The notes under the pieces were generated by a model, which did not search any database, had not been told where the DNA came from, and saw only the letters and a list, made by a program, of their open reading frames with translations. A DNA stretch of 64,000 bases from Diphasiastrum complanatum (Eukaryota > Streptophyta > Lycopodiopsida > Lycopodiales > Lycopodiaceae). The DNA lies in assembly GCA_029204225.1 (NCBI GenBank), contig MU832091.1, positions 23,670 to 87,669 of the forward strand, in the 5' to 3' direction. The translations under genes and the position numbers were made by a program. Below are positions 11,533-21,559 of the stretch, one piece after another; position 1 is the first letter of the stretch; the number at the start of each line of letters is the position of its first letter.

Positions 11533-12420
11533 CTGTGTTGCAGCGGATCACGATCCGCTGCAAAAACGTTCCGGATCGTGCGATCCGGAACATCAGCGAT
11601 CCGCGACCCGGATCGCAAATTTGTTTATTTATTTATTTATTTATTTGTGGAAAAAGAAGTAATGGCCAATTTTTTTTTTTTTTGAGTTTAATACTAACTA
11701 AACCATAATTGAATGGTGGGCATGCTTTTCCAATAGATATCAGAAATCAGTTTTGAATGGTGTTCTGATGCCAATGGTTTGCAGATCTATTGATTCCGTT
11801 TTCTGTTAGAAAATTATAGAAAGAATTAGAAGGAGCCTTCCTTAGACTGGTGGGAATTGTATACTTCTTTTGGAATAGCTGAAACAGGGGGTCCGGGGAG
11901 TGGGGGGTTTGGGGGGCAACGCCCCCCAACGACAAGGCCTCTTCATGATTTGGCCTTCCAACTCCCTGAGTGAAAACACACTTTTGGGTGTTTCGCACCC
12001 GAAACAGTCGACAAACTACACAGTCGTAATGCTCTCAATCAGAGCTTTCATCTGATACCCATATTGCCTAAAAACATTTAAAAAAAAAAAAACGATTCTT
12101 CGCGATTCTGGGAAAATCCCGAAACACGATTCTGAATCGCGGTGCATCTATGGCTAAAACCATCTACTGATGTCCAACTTTCTGAAACTATATGAAAATG
12201 TAGCCAGTTTTCTTAAACCATCTACTGATGTCCAGATTTCTAATCAATGTAGCCTGTAGGCATCTGAAACAAGCAACAGATCTGCATAACAATTGCTTTT
12301 CTCATATCCTTTCACATGATACCCATATTGGCAACTATACAAAAAAAAAAAAAATTTGCATTCCGGGAAACCCTAATGGGAAATCCCGGATCGCGTTCTG
12401 GAACGTGGACTGCAACCTTG
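11533..12420. mobile_element. Non-autonomous hAT-like DNA transposon inside copia gag
   Basis: 888 bp flanked by exact 8-bp direct repeats GTTTTGAT (11525-11532 and 12421-12428), the duplication size of hAT elements. The ends are imperfect inverted repeats (CTGTGTTGCAG at 11533; reverse complement of the right end CAAGGTTGCAG). Subterminal zones are rich in CGATCC/GGATCG and GCGATTC/GAATCGC. Removing the segment and one repeat rejoins gag: the N-terminal 'YRIWKFKIK' block lies to its right and the 'LLKGEG' block to its left. Internal features include a G/C-rich palindrome near 11885-11930, two copies of AACCATCTACTGATGTCCA (about 12157 and 12215), and a repeated TGATACCCATATTG (12053 and 12317). 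No transposase is encoded. Confidence 0.8.
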
Positions 12421-12552
12421 GTTTTGATTTTGAATTTCCATATCCTGTAGTTTGCGCTATCAAGACTGATTGCTACTCTTGTCTGGATCGTTGTAGCCAT
12501 ATTGTGTTGTCTAGAAAATCACTGCTCAGATATCAGTAGTGATAACCTGTCA
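12421..12552 (-). pseudogene. N-terminus of copia gag, cut off by the transposon
   Basis: A minus-strand open frame begins with the ATG at 12500-12498 and reads MATTIQ...ISLDSANYRIWKFKIK. This is the usual copia gag start (LD-x-NY-x-x-W) and is interrupted after the KFKIK codons by the hAT-like element. The start sits about 50 bp from the primer-binding site, the expected leader distance for this family. Confidence 0.75.
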
Positions 12553-12564
12553 GCTCTGATACCA
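12553..12564 (-). other. tRNA-Met primer-binding site of the copia element
   Basis: The minus strand reads TGGTATCAGAGC immediately next to the LTR end at 12565. This is the standard initiator-Met tRNA primer site for minus-strand DNA synthesis in plant copia elements. Confidence 0.9.
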
Positions 12565-13277
12565 TGTCGCGAACGGATTTGGTTTGTATCGCGAACGTAT
12601 TTGTTTCTTTTGAAGTTTCTTATGCGGAAGCTTACAGGATCCTAGACACGCGACTACAGATCACAGAACAAATATCATTCTAGCAATCAAGACAGCGGAA
12701 GACAAGGAAATGCACAACATAGAGCAGCTATATTATCAGTTTAATTTTTAGAGCGAGATGGTCAGTGTCTCGCTCGTTGGCGGCCTGACGCTCTGCTCTT
12801 TCGCTGTGTTCTGCTCATTGGCAGACTTTCATGCACAGCTATTTCGTTTTTATTCTTTTTCTTTTCTGCTCTACTACGCACATTCTCTGTGTCTTCTTTT
12901 GATCTAAAAAAAAAAGGTTTATATCTCCACTGTGTGGAGCTTACAAGATAGCTAAACCGAGAATTACAAGAGTAGTTAATGCTAATCAACTAATCAGTTA
13001 TTCTCCGTTATTGCTAACTGTTTCAGCTAGGCGTGAAGTTTAAGGCTCCATGCCCGTTGAGTTGCCAACTGGCAGCACGAAAGATTTTCTTTCTTTTCTT
13101 TTCGTTTCGTGTCATGTCGTGTCTTTTTGGTCCTGGAGGCATGTTTGACTTTCGCGAATCATTCAACCTTCGAGTCGAGGTACGTTGACTTTCGCGAATT
13201 GTTCGCCATTTGACCTTCGCTTCGTGTCGCTTCGTTTCGCGTCGCGGCAAAGTTGCAGGAGTTCACCATTTTTGACA
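12565..13277 (-). repeat. 5' LTR of copia element (right LTR)
   Basis: A 713-bp LTR with ends TGTCAAAAATGG...CGCGACA in element orientation. It is the longer version of the left LTR and holds about 160 bp more, containing TTCGCGAAT words and a TTTCTTTTCTTTTCGTTTCG tract. It is flanked on the right by CGCGT (13278-13282), the second half of the target duplication. Confidence 0.92.
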
Positions 13278-13282
13278 CGCGT

Positions 13283-14646
13283 AGCGTCCTAGCATTCGTT
13301 CATTGTTGAAACATACATCAACCGCCTACATTGATCGATCGAGAGCCAGTTCCTCCTCTTCGTGTGATGCATGGACCAAGTGCTCCAGTTTCGCTCACAG
13401 GCAGAAATTGAAGAGTCCTGTGACAACACTTTCCACCAAATGTTGGATCTCTGGCGTGGAGCGGCCCTGACAACCCCACCATGTCTCGAAAGTGGTTAAA
13501 GTTAAGTTGGACTTTCGTATGTTCTTGAAGACAAATCCTTAGTGCATACACTTGGTTGGCTTGCATGTGGATGGCCGTGCTATTACTTGGTGGTGGGTTT
13601 TCGTAGTGATCCTACTTGTGAGGGGTGGCAGCCATGGTCTACCTTTCGTTGTGGAGCTTCGACGAGCTATGATTGACCTTCAGTGGTTGGTTCAAAAAGG
13701 AGATTTTTTTGGAGGCTTTCCCAGAGTAGTAATTTGCACTCCTACATTGATCTTTTTACAAAGCTCTCTTAGTTGTCTATTGAAAATTTGATTTCTTGCT
13801 ACTTTGCTAGTCTCCATGGTGATCTTTGCTATGATGTGGCTTCCTTTCGTCCTGCCTCCTTCCATGATGCCATCTCCCTTCCCTTTACTCTACAACATAA
13901 GTACCCTAAACTTTATTCTTCAATCTCTCGTCCGCCATGTCTCTCGTCCTAGTTCTGCTGTTACTCCCTTGCCATCCACTTATTGTATGTCTAAATCTAA
14001 ATAAGACGATGTCCAACGTCAAATCCATGACCTTTTATGCCAAGGCCTCATTGTTTCTACTCATAGCCTTTGTGGTGCTCCTATTTTACTTGGTAGACAC
14101 AAAAGATGGATCCAAGCGTCTTTTTTCTTGATTATTGTGGCCTTAAATAAGCTTACTATTTGTAATCAGGATTCAATACCCTATTCCTCATATGGATGGC
14201 CTTTTGACCAACTTGTTAATGCTAATTTTTTTTTTCAAAATTGATCTCTTGGCACACATGCCTATGATATCTTTCATGTGAGCATGCTATGTGCTACTAT
14301 TGAGGACAAAGCTCCACGCCATGATACCTTTCGTACTTATTCAGAGCTCTTTCCTTTTCTACCAACAACTATTTTACAAGTCAAGTTTAGCCAACGTCAG
14401 ATGTCAGATTCCGTTACTTGTTGAGTAGGATACGGCCGGGTGATGAGGTTACTCGAGAGCCTATTGATGTTTTCTATCATACACCTTGCTTGGTTATTAG
14501 GTTCGTGCTTGTTGCCATTATATTCAGTCACAGGATGCTCCTGCTACTATTACTGTTGATGATACCAGTGCTCCTACTACTAATCCTCCTTGATGTTGTT
14601 TTCCTACATGCCCAAATTGAGGGCAGTGTTTTCCGATGGGGGAGAG
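13283..14646 (+). pseudogene. Degenerate Ty3/gypsy gag-pol (internal region right of the copia insertion)
   Basis: Plus-strand fragments in different frames still show gypsy order. A gag block reads KLDFRMFL...GLHVDGRAITWWW (about 13500-13605). The reverse-transcriptase entry reads DDVQRQIHDLLCQGLI, GAPILL, then a DGSKRL and LNKLTI block (about 14004-14165), followed by 'DQLVNANFF' (about 14205) and 'FFFKIDL'-like codons. The stretch 14240-14410 is weak. A purine tract GATGGGGGAGAG (14635-14646) directly precedes the right LTR. Many stops and frameshifts, plus loss of most of pol, show an old copy. Confidence 0.65.
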
Positions 14647-14866
14647 TTATGGACTCATCTTTGAATTGCCATATCACTACATTTTTTTGGCTCTTCATTT
14701 TTCAGCTTATCAATTTGGTATTGCTTGGGCTCTTCTGGAAGAACTCTTGCTTTTGCTATTGCTGGTAGGTTTTTTACCCACTGATGACACGTGATGCTCT
14801 TTTGCTTGAATCATGTATCAAAAATTTATGCTTCATTGATACTAAATATTGTAAATTAGTTCATAA
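14647..14866 (+). repeat. 3' LTR of degenerate Ty3/gypsy element
   Basis: Starts TTATGGACTCATC and ends TTAGTTCATAA, matching both ends of 4976-5262. It is about 65 bp shorter and strongly diverged in the middle. It is preceded by the polypurine tract at 14635-14646. Confidence 0.6.
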
Positions 14867-15117
14867 CTAGAACTACGAGTATGCAAGCTTAAGAAAGCAT
14901 TGTAAGGTCTCAAGTATTAGTTTATCGTGCACATACTAAACACATTGACGTGAAGTACCACTTTATTCAAGAACGGCTTTTGAGCAAAGAGGTGGCTACA
15001 TTGTAGAATTAAACATCATCTTGTTGACATCTTATCAAAACCTTTAACTGGGGATGAACCGGAAAGTTTTAGATGCAAGCTTTTAGTTGTTAAAGTAGAC
15101 TAAACTTTAACGGAGAG
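14867..15117 (+). pseudogene. Copia RNase H C-terminus (right part of split element)
   Basis: Plus-strand codons encode the end of copia RNase H (the HIDVKYHFIQERLLSKEV block near 14943-14995, then remnants of the ADILTKPL region around 15020). A purine tract (AACGGAGAG) follows. It carries stops and is in the same orientation as the reverse-transcriptase fragment at 4567-4975; together they flank the gypsy element. Confidence 0.75.
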
Positions 15118-15420
15118 TGTTAAAAACTCAGGGGCCTTTCATATACTTGGGCCGTGCCGTGAGATGCAATATGTTTCTCTCTAGTGGAAACATGTGTATG
15201 GTTGCATGGCAACCTTTCTCTCTCGTAGTCTCCCATGCTCTACTCTTGTAGGTACACTTTTTTGAAGCTACTTAATACTAGCTTGTGGAGTTCTATGCTG
15301 AGCTGAGTGTGCCCTATTGATGTGCATGGTGTGTTTGATTGTTTTTTAGATTATTGATAATTTCGTTGTAGTTGTGGATGCACTCTAACATGGATGTATA
15401 AGCGCAGTCTTGGTCTTTCA
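15118..15420 (+). repeat. Putative 3' LTR of the split copia element
   Basis: Begins TGTTAAAAACTCAGGGGCC directly after the polypurine tract, as a copia 3' LTR should. The other LTR is not in the window, so the right boundary is only estimated; the host exon starts at 15499. Confidence 0.5.
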
Positions 15421-15498
15421 TCCAGTAAAATTCCTTTTCATTCAGCAGGATGTCATTTGTTTCTTTATGGACTATAACAACTGACTTTTGTATGCCAG

Positions 15499-15718
15499 GC
15501 TGGTCTCATTCCTAAAGACAAGCTGCTAGAATTGCTGGATATGGCTATGTCGGGACAGACTGTGGATACTGTAAAAATGGTCAGGGAGCTACTTGTTTCG
15601 GGAATAGAGGCGCTGGCTCTCATATCTCAATTAGCTACACTAATCACAGATTTTCTTGCAGGCAATTATAGTGTTGCAAAGATGAGAAACAAAGAGAGAT
15701 TTTCTGGAAGACAAAAGT
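15499..15718 (+). CDS. STI-like: STICHEL-like exon: end of DnaX-like domain III
   Basis: The acceptor TTTTGTATGCCAG precedes codon GCT at 15499. The exon reads AGLIPKDKLLELLDMAMSG, then VKMVRELLVSGIEALALISQ and LATLITDFLAGNY, the typical helical segment following the sensor-2 region in STICHEL/DnaX proteins. It ends at 15718 before GTGAGA (phase 1). An internal TTTTCTTGCAG resembles an acceptor but encodes the conserved DFLAG motif, so the exon continues through it. Confidence 0.85.
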
Positions 15719-16080
15719 GTGAGAGCCAGACTCTTTGTAGTTGCCTTTCCTTTCTGTTACTTAAGATGCGTGAGCTGAAAATGTTGGGTCGGTTACACAA
15801 GACAGCTTTATAATATTTTGTTACACTCGGCTTGGCATTGTGGATGGATTACTTTGCTTGACTGTGTTTCCTTTGTGCTCGACTCCTCTAAAATTTAATC
15901 TGACAAGCTAACATTTTACCTTGGGGTAACCTGCACAAAGGGAGGCAGTTATGATTAGCATTCGAATACAGTTCTAGAAGCTCCTTGAGACATATTTGAA
16001 GAGCTATTTCAAAAGGCATTCCCACACTAACGGGCCCCTCTTCATATTCCCATTAAGAATACTATCTTCATATTCCATAC

Positions 16081-16251
16081 CATAGTGGCACGTGGTACCG
16101 CCAATATGGTACCGCCGGTACCATAATGGTGGTACCGCCAGTATGGTACCGCCCTTAGACCCGCGGTACCATAATAATAATAAAAAAAAATTAAATTTTT
16201 TTTAGTGTTATTTTCGTAATTTTTTTTTTTTTGGGTACCGCGAGACCTATG
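16081..16251. mobile_element. 171-bp inverted-repeat element, CATAG ends, GGTACCGC array
   Basis: Flanked by exact 8-bp repeats TTCCATAC (16073-16080 and 16252-16259). Ends are CATAGTGGCACGTGGTACCGC and, reverse-complemented, CATAGGTCTCGCGGTACC. The interior contains seven GGTACC sites in GGTACCGC/GCGGTACC context. The 8-bp duplication suggests a hAT-type MITE. It has no coding capacity. Confidence 0.75.
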
Positions 16252-16408
16252 TTCCATACATATTCTCTTTAAAAATGTGAGAAAGGGAAACTTTGATGAT
16301 ACACGCTATTTACTTGGTCTTTGAGTTATAGATTCTGTTGGTAATTTAGTTGATTCAAAGATTGAGAGACTATATGCTCATTGGAATGGAATAAATATGT
16401 CATTCAAT

Positions 16409-16710
16409 CTGAGAATCTTTTTGTGGGCATGCGGCAACTAAAAATGTTGCCAGATAGTAAATGTCAGTTATATGACTCAAAATGATCCATGAAACTTTCT
16501 TTTTAATGGCCGAGATTTCGTTGCTCATATTTTTGGTTCCATTTAGATTTTAGTCCGAGAATCTTTTTGAGGGCCGGCAGGAACTAAAAATGTTGGCAAG
16601 TGGTAAATTTCAATTGTATGATTTTGATAGTTGATACTATGTGGAAATTACAGCTACATTTTCTTTTCAAAAGGATCCATTTGTCTTCCTTTTCAATGGT
16701 CCAGATTTCT
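16409..16710. repeat. Diverged tandem duplication in intron
   Basis: Two copies of about 150 bp share GAGAATCTTTTTG, GGCAACTAAAAATGTTG/GGAACTAAAAATGTTGG, GTAAATG/GTAAATT, GATCCAT, TTTTAATGG/TTTCAATGG and GATTTC in the same order. No coding signal. Confidence 0.6.
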
Positions 16711-16899
16711 TTGGCTTTTATTTATTGTTTATTTTGTCAACCATGCATACTCGCCTTCTGAGCAACAGTTTCGAATCAGTTCTGATTACCTTCTTCAATT
16801 TCATCATGAATGTAGAAACTCTTGCTTGGTGTGTTGCTATAAGTTCGGCTATGTAGAACTAGTCGTGGGTTTGTTTTTCAGATATTTTTGCATTGCCCC

Positions 16900-17313
16900 T
16901 GCCAATAAAGTAAAGACTTTTATAACCGCAAAGCCTACAAAAGATCAGAAAATGAGAGGCATGTGTTTTAAGGGGACAGTAAATTGCAAGCTTAAGTATA
17001 TTAACTGAGAGACAAATGAACAGAAATGGCAATGATGAACTGCTGAGGCTATTGAATGAACAAGCAACCTGTTCTTGGGAAATTCAAGAACTCAAGATGG
17101 CTTGGCTGGCTTCCAACTCGAATTCTATTATTTGTTTATGCTGATACATGTGTGTACTTCAAGATCCTGATCAGGCTTACAGCTGCTTTCAAGAACTTAC
17201 CTAACTAACTCCATATTGACTACTGCTCACCCATAAAGCGGGCTATTGTCTATTCAATTCTGAGCTGTAGCTGGAATTTGAATGAATTGTTGGCTTGAAA
17301 AGAAGTTCCAACA
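16900..17313 (-). repeat. 3' LTR of deleted copia element in the intron
   Basis: In element orientation it starts TGTTGGAACTTC directly after a polypurine tract (GAGGTGTTGAGGGGGAA, complement at 17314-17330). It matches 18701-19064 over most of its length (shared AATTCAAGAACTCAAGAT, CTTCAAGATCCT and AAGTATATT words). Confidence 0.75.
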
Positions 17314-18700
17314 TTCCCCCTCAACACCTCATCTTCTAATCCCATAGCTTCGAGCAGTCTTTTGTGCTTTTCATGATTCAGTCCTTTTGTGAACATGTCA
17401 TTTAATATCATTTTGGCTGGAACTTAGGCACTATTTCAGCTCCATCTCAGAATCTGTGACCTCTCTGATGAAGGGATACTTTATTGCTCTATGCTTTGTT
17501 TTTTTGTGCTAAATTACATTTTGCTAAGTGCAAACTTCCCTGCATGTCTGATTGAATCTTATTTCATATATTTCTCTCAAGCTCAGTTCATTCATTGATC
17601 CTGTCCAAGGCCAGCCAGATTTCTTCCTTTGCAGCCTCAGTAAGTGTCATTTATTCAGCTTCTGTGCTGGATAGTGTCACACTTTTTTTGCCCTGCCCCA
17701 ATCAGCTTCTGCATAGCCACTTATGCCAGGCATTGACAGGTTCCCATCGTAGCAAATTTTGTGCCCTATGGTGCCCTCTAGAGAATCTCAAGAATCATTC
17801 CACTGCAACCCTCTCAGACTTGGGGGTGGGGTTTTGAAAATTCATTCAGGATTCCAATTGGGTAGGCTTAGGGCTATATCTGGTGTGTCACCACTACAGC
17901 ATACACTAAGCTCCGTGGTGGTTCTTGGTAAGGTAGATTCCACATTTTTTTTCTTCCCTTGTTACTAGATGGGCACAATTCTTTGCTGCACTTCCTATTT
18001 GGATCAAGAGGGGTGGCAATTGGTTTGAATTCATTCGTATTAAATCTGAATAACCCTTCACATGGATTTTTCCCTTGGCTCATTGTGATCTTCTTACTTT
18101 TGCAATTCTTTGTTCTAAGCCCAGGCAGTAGTTACCTTCTCCAGGGTTTTCCATCCTAAAAGTTGCACAGAGATCCCCTTTGAATGCTTCCAGTCTCTCC
18201 CTTGGAAAGTGGAGAGCTATTAGTTGATACCATTCCCTAGATGATTCTTTGAAGCCATCCCCTTGCTGCCAGTGCAGCCTCTGCGTCTACCATGAGCCTT
18301 TAGTTGTTTCTCATATGGGGTTCTCTGACTCTAATCAGCCGTTACAATCCCCTGCACAGAGAAAGTGGGGAGCTATTATTTTTATACCATTCCCTAGATG
18401 ATTCTTTCTTGCTGCCAGTGCAGCCTCTGCGTCTACCATGAGCCTTTAGTTGTTTCTCGTGCGGGGTTCTCTGACTCTAATCAGCAGTTACAATTCCCTT
18501 TAGACCTTTCTTCTTCAGAACCATCTCCATTTGCCATTGCCATAGCTGGTAATCTTTTTCATTAAACTTTTCAACCATTTGTGCATCTGCAAATATCTGC
18601 ATGTTTGCCGTCTTGATGACTCTTTCTACTCTTCCACCAGTTCCACCTGACAAAGGCGATTACCTCTCTGTGAAAGCTAGGGTTCTCGTGGGCCATAACC
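17314..18700 (-). pseudogene. Internally deleted copia gag-pol remnant
   Basis: From right to left on the minus strand: a gag N-terminal block (LWQWQMEMVLKKKGLKG near 18540-18490), then a jump to the reverse-transcriptase end (IATPLDPNRKCSKELCPSSN, PYQEPPRSLVYAVVVTHQI; 18030-17875). RNase H follows (weak EAEY region; KHRAIKYPFIREVTD near 17490-17450; FTKGLNHEKHKRLLEAMGLE near 17390-17335). Protease, integrase and most of the reverse transcriptase are absent. The gag part contains a tandem duplication of about 157-bp spacing (18203-18497). The primer site next to 18701 is poor. The copy is non-functional. Confidence 0.75.
18203..18497. repeat. Tandem duplication within the deleted copia gag
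   Basis: Two copies share GTGGAGAGCTATTA/GTGGGGAGCTATTA, ACCATTCCCTAGATGATTCT, TGCTGCCAGTGCAGCCTCTG and ATGAGCCTTTAGTTGTTTCT, spaced about 157 bp apart. The first copy has an extra GAAGCCATCCCC segment. Confidence 0.8.
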
Positions 18701-19064
18701 TGATGAAAGAAGAGATTTACGTAACCTCAAAGAGTAAAAGAAATCAGAAGATGAGAGCCATATGTCCTAAGAAGACATCAATTTACAAGCTAAAGTATAT
18801 TGAGGAACAAACAGAGGAACAAAAATGACAAATGACAAAGCACTGAGGCTATAGAAAGAAGAAGAGATTTGTTCTTGGGCTATTCAAGAACTCAAGATAG
18901 TTTGACTAACTCCGAACTTGAATGCTATTGTTTGTTTATCTTCGTGCATTTGAGCACTTCAAGATCCTAATCAAACTAACATCTACTTTGAAGAATGTAT
19001 CTTAACCAACTGTAGAGCCTATACTAGTCACTCTTCACACCTTAAGTAGTCCGTTGTCTATTTT
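18701..19064 (-). repeat. 5' LTR of deleted copia element in the intron
   Basis: Begins TGATGAAAGAAGAG on the plus strand, after a degenerate primer-site-like GGGCCATAACC, and ends near TATTTTTATTCTGACA. It aligns to 16900-17313 with many substitutions and indels, indicating an old insertion. Confidence 0.65.
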
Positions 19065-19850
19065 TATTCTGACACCTAACCAGATTAGTGTTAGTCATTT
19101 AGTAACCTTTAGCACATGATGTATATGAAAATTCCCAAATGAGACTGTGCCTTTGTGTCCTTTGATGCTGGAATTCATAATAGAATTCAAACTCATTTCA
19201 AGGCTCCATGAACCATCCAAATTTTAAATGGAATTTTTCTTGGGACAACATGACCCAAAAACAGATCAAAGGGCCTCAAAATGTGTCCATAGGTCTAAGT
19301 GGGCCGAAATTGATTTCTTGTTATGGGATGTTTCTTATCTGCATTGTTCATATTCAGTACTTTTGGGCATGCTTGTTTTCTTAGTATCTTCTGTAGTGAT
19401 GGTCCAGGTTGTAGATGGCTGTCCAATGTGGCAATGCTTCATGGATATAAGATGATTGGGATGTTTGTTGCATGAAAGATAATGGCTTTTGTTATTTACA
19501 GTAGGTTAGATGATTGTGTTGCTTTTGAATGATGATCATCCACTTTTTTGATACATAAAACCCCCCGATGTTCATGTCAATTGTCCCACGGGTCAAAATC
19601 ATAAAAAAAAAACATGAAAGAAAGCGAAAGCAACATTTTAAACGTTTGAACTTCTGATTCAAAATTTTCAGATGTGTTCTAAACGTTGATTTTCCAATGT
19701 TTGAATGCTACTATGCCGGTATTGTTCAACTTATATGCACATGACGATTAATTATGACATACATATTGGCATGTTAGAAGATATTCTCAAGTTGTTTAGA
19801 CCTGGAGATGGGCTGATTGAGATAATAGTGTGTCATAGATTGGATGTACT

Positions 19851-20383
19851 CATAGAACCCACGGTTCTCAGAACCGTGGGTCCTGGGAACCGTTGGGTGA
19901 ACCGTACCACGGTTCATGTGGTACGGTTCTAGTATTTAATTAATTAATTAATTTTTTTACCCTGTTTTGATACTGAAATTTGATATGCCTGATAAGAAGG
20001 ATGACATAAAAGTAAGGAAATAATTGACCTTGACCAGATTTGGACAGACAGATTTGGACCTGATCCATAATAGATTTGGACAAAAAAATAGGACCTGATC
20101 CATAATAGAATTTCTGGTCCAAAATAGGACCTGATCCACACAGACACAGACAGAATTGGACCTGATCCATAACAGATTTGGACAGACACAGACACAGATT
20201 TCTGGTTTTATTGGCATTTTTTTGGCCTTTTTTTAGAATTTTTTTGGGCTGTTTTTGGTGGGAAACTGAAAAAAAAAATTAATTAATTAATTGTACGGTT
20301 CACCACGGTTCTGGCCAAAATTTTTAGTGAACCTTACGGTTCTCAGAAACGTGGTGAACCGTGGACGGTTCATTAATTCTATG
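19851..20383. mobile_element. 533-bp inverted-repeat element, CATAGAA ends, ACGGTTC arrays
   Basis: Flanked by exact 8-bp repeats GATGTACT (19843-19850 and 20384-20391). Ends are CATAGAACCCACGGTTC and, reverse-complemented, CATAGAATTAATGAACCGT. Each terminal 75-100 bp is filled with ACGGTTC/GAACCGT words in both orientations and closed by an AATTAATTAATTAATT tract. The centre has a minisatellite of GGACCTGATCCATAATAG and CAGACACAGACAGA words (about 20030-20205). It has the size and duplication length of a non-autonomous hAT element and no coding capacity. Confidence 0.8.
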
Positions 20384-20851
20384 GATGTACTTAATAATTT
20401 GGATGATAAGTATTGTCATTGGACTTGTATGTGCGGCGAATTGCGTTTCACTCACAATTGAGATATTAAACTTATTCAACAGCTTATTTTGCTGTATTCT
20501 CTTTGAGAGTATGCCTACCGCAGCAGCTTTTGGTGTATAAGCTCTTTTGATAAAATTGAAGCAATTGAAACCAAAATTATCATAAAATCATATTAGAATG
20601 CTCTATTGCTTGATGAATGGTGTTTTTAATTCCATCTCAGGTGGTCTGCAAGAAGCTGAAGAGCATAATATTCTGATAAATCGAAGCAATTGAAACGAAA
20701 TTCTGGCTTAAAATCATATTATGCTTGATGGATGGTGTTTTTTATTCCATCTCAGATACTCTGCAAGAAGCTGAAGAGCGTAATATTCTGATAAGTTTTG
20801 GAAATTGCTAATCTCAGCTTCTGGTTGTAATCTTGTATGTTTATTCTTCAG

Positions 20852-21559
20852 TAACAAAGAAAGAGCTGGCAAGACTAAGGCAAGCCTTGAAGATACTGTC
20901 GGAGTCTGAAAAGCAGATTCGAACTTCGAGTGACCAAACAACGTGGCTAACAGCTTCGCTGCTTCAGTTTGCCCCTGATCGTAGTCTGATTTCTCAAACA
21001 TCATCTGCTGAAGCCAGTGTGGCCCCAAGCATTGTTGCTGCGAGCGATACTAGTGAGAAAGAGGCAGTAAATGCAGGTGCTCAAAAAGCGTTGGAAAGCC
21101 ATGGCAATGCCAGTCCTCGCTCATTAGATGAGCCAGGAAATGGGCTATCCAAACCCAGATCAAAAGAAAGGAGAGAGCATATCGCAGCTGCTAGAAATGT
21201 AACTAAATCTAACACTATGTCCAGATCTTCTGAGAAGAGGAAAAAAAAGTATGCATCATCCATGGCTGAATCCACTGTACAGTCTTCTGACCACTCATCT
21301 TTAAATTACGACTATGTGCAAGAGTTAAGTTCGAAGTTCCTTCAAAACAGATTATCAGCCGATTCGAATCTGCCACATGGAACTCTTGAAACTGCTCGCA
21401 TAGGTGGTGGTCAGTTAGCAGGTCGTAAAGCGGTTACACCCATGCATCAGCAAAAGATGGCAGATGTGTGGAGAAGGGTTCTGCAGGGAAGTCGTTCCAA
21501 GGTAGTGAAGCAACTACTAAAATCTCATGGAGAACTAATATCGCTATCCATCACAGAAG
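20852..21559 (+). CDS. STI-like: STICHEL-like exon: coiled region and first half of C-terminal domain
   Basis: Starts after TTCTTCAG at 20851. It encodes KKELARLRQALKILSESEKQ and TTWLTASLLQFAPDR, the conserved helical region after the DnaX-like part. A Ser/Lys-rich variable region follows (about residues 60-165 of the exon). The exon ends in MADVWRRVLQGSRSKVVKQL and LKSHGELISLSITE, the hallmark block of the family. The donor is G|GTATGA at 21560 (phase 1). Confidence 0.88.

Larger units (their letters stand above)
15719..20851 (+). other. Intron of STICHEL-like gene (5.1 kb), with transposons
   Basis: Donor GTGAGA at 15719, acceptor TTATTCTTCAG ending 20851; both phases agree (T plus TA gives Leu). 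It holds a CATAG-ended element (16081-16251), a tandem duplication (about 16409-16710), a deleted copia (16900-19064) and a second CATAG-ended element (19851-20383). Near 20565-20810 two roughly 125-bp segments are near-duplicates (shared words ATTGAAAC, AAAATCATATTA, GATGGTGTTTTT, CTGCAAGAAGCTGAAGAGC), the second lying just before the acceptor. Confidence 0.8.

Noticed and set aside
13318-13566. Minus-strand open frame with an EHTK-like word resembling a hAT C-terminal domain
   Set aside because: The opposite strand encodes a gypsy gag block (KLDF...GRAITWW) that continues into RT in the same orientation; the minus frame is its shadow.
19940-20217. Three overlapping minus-strand frames with repeated WIRS/GSGPI words
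   Set aside because: All come from the central minisatellite of the 19851-20383 element.
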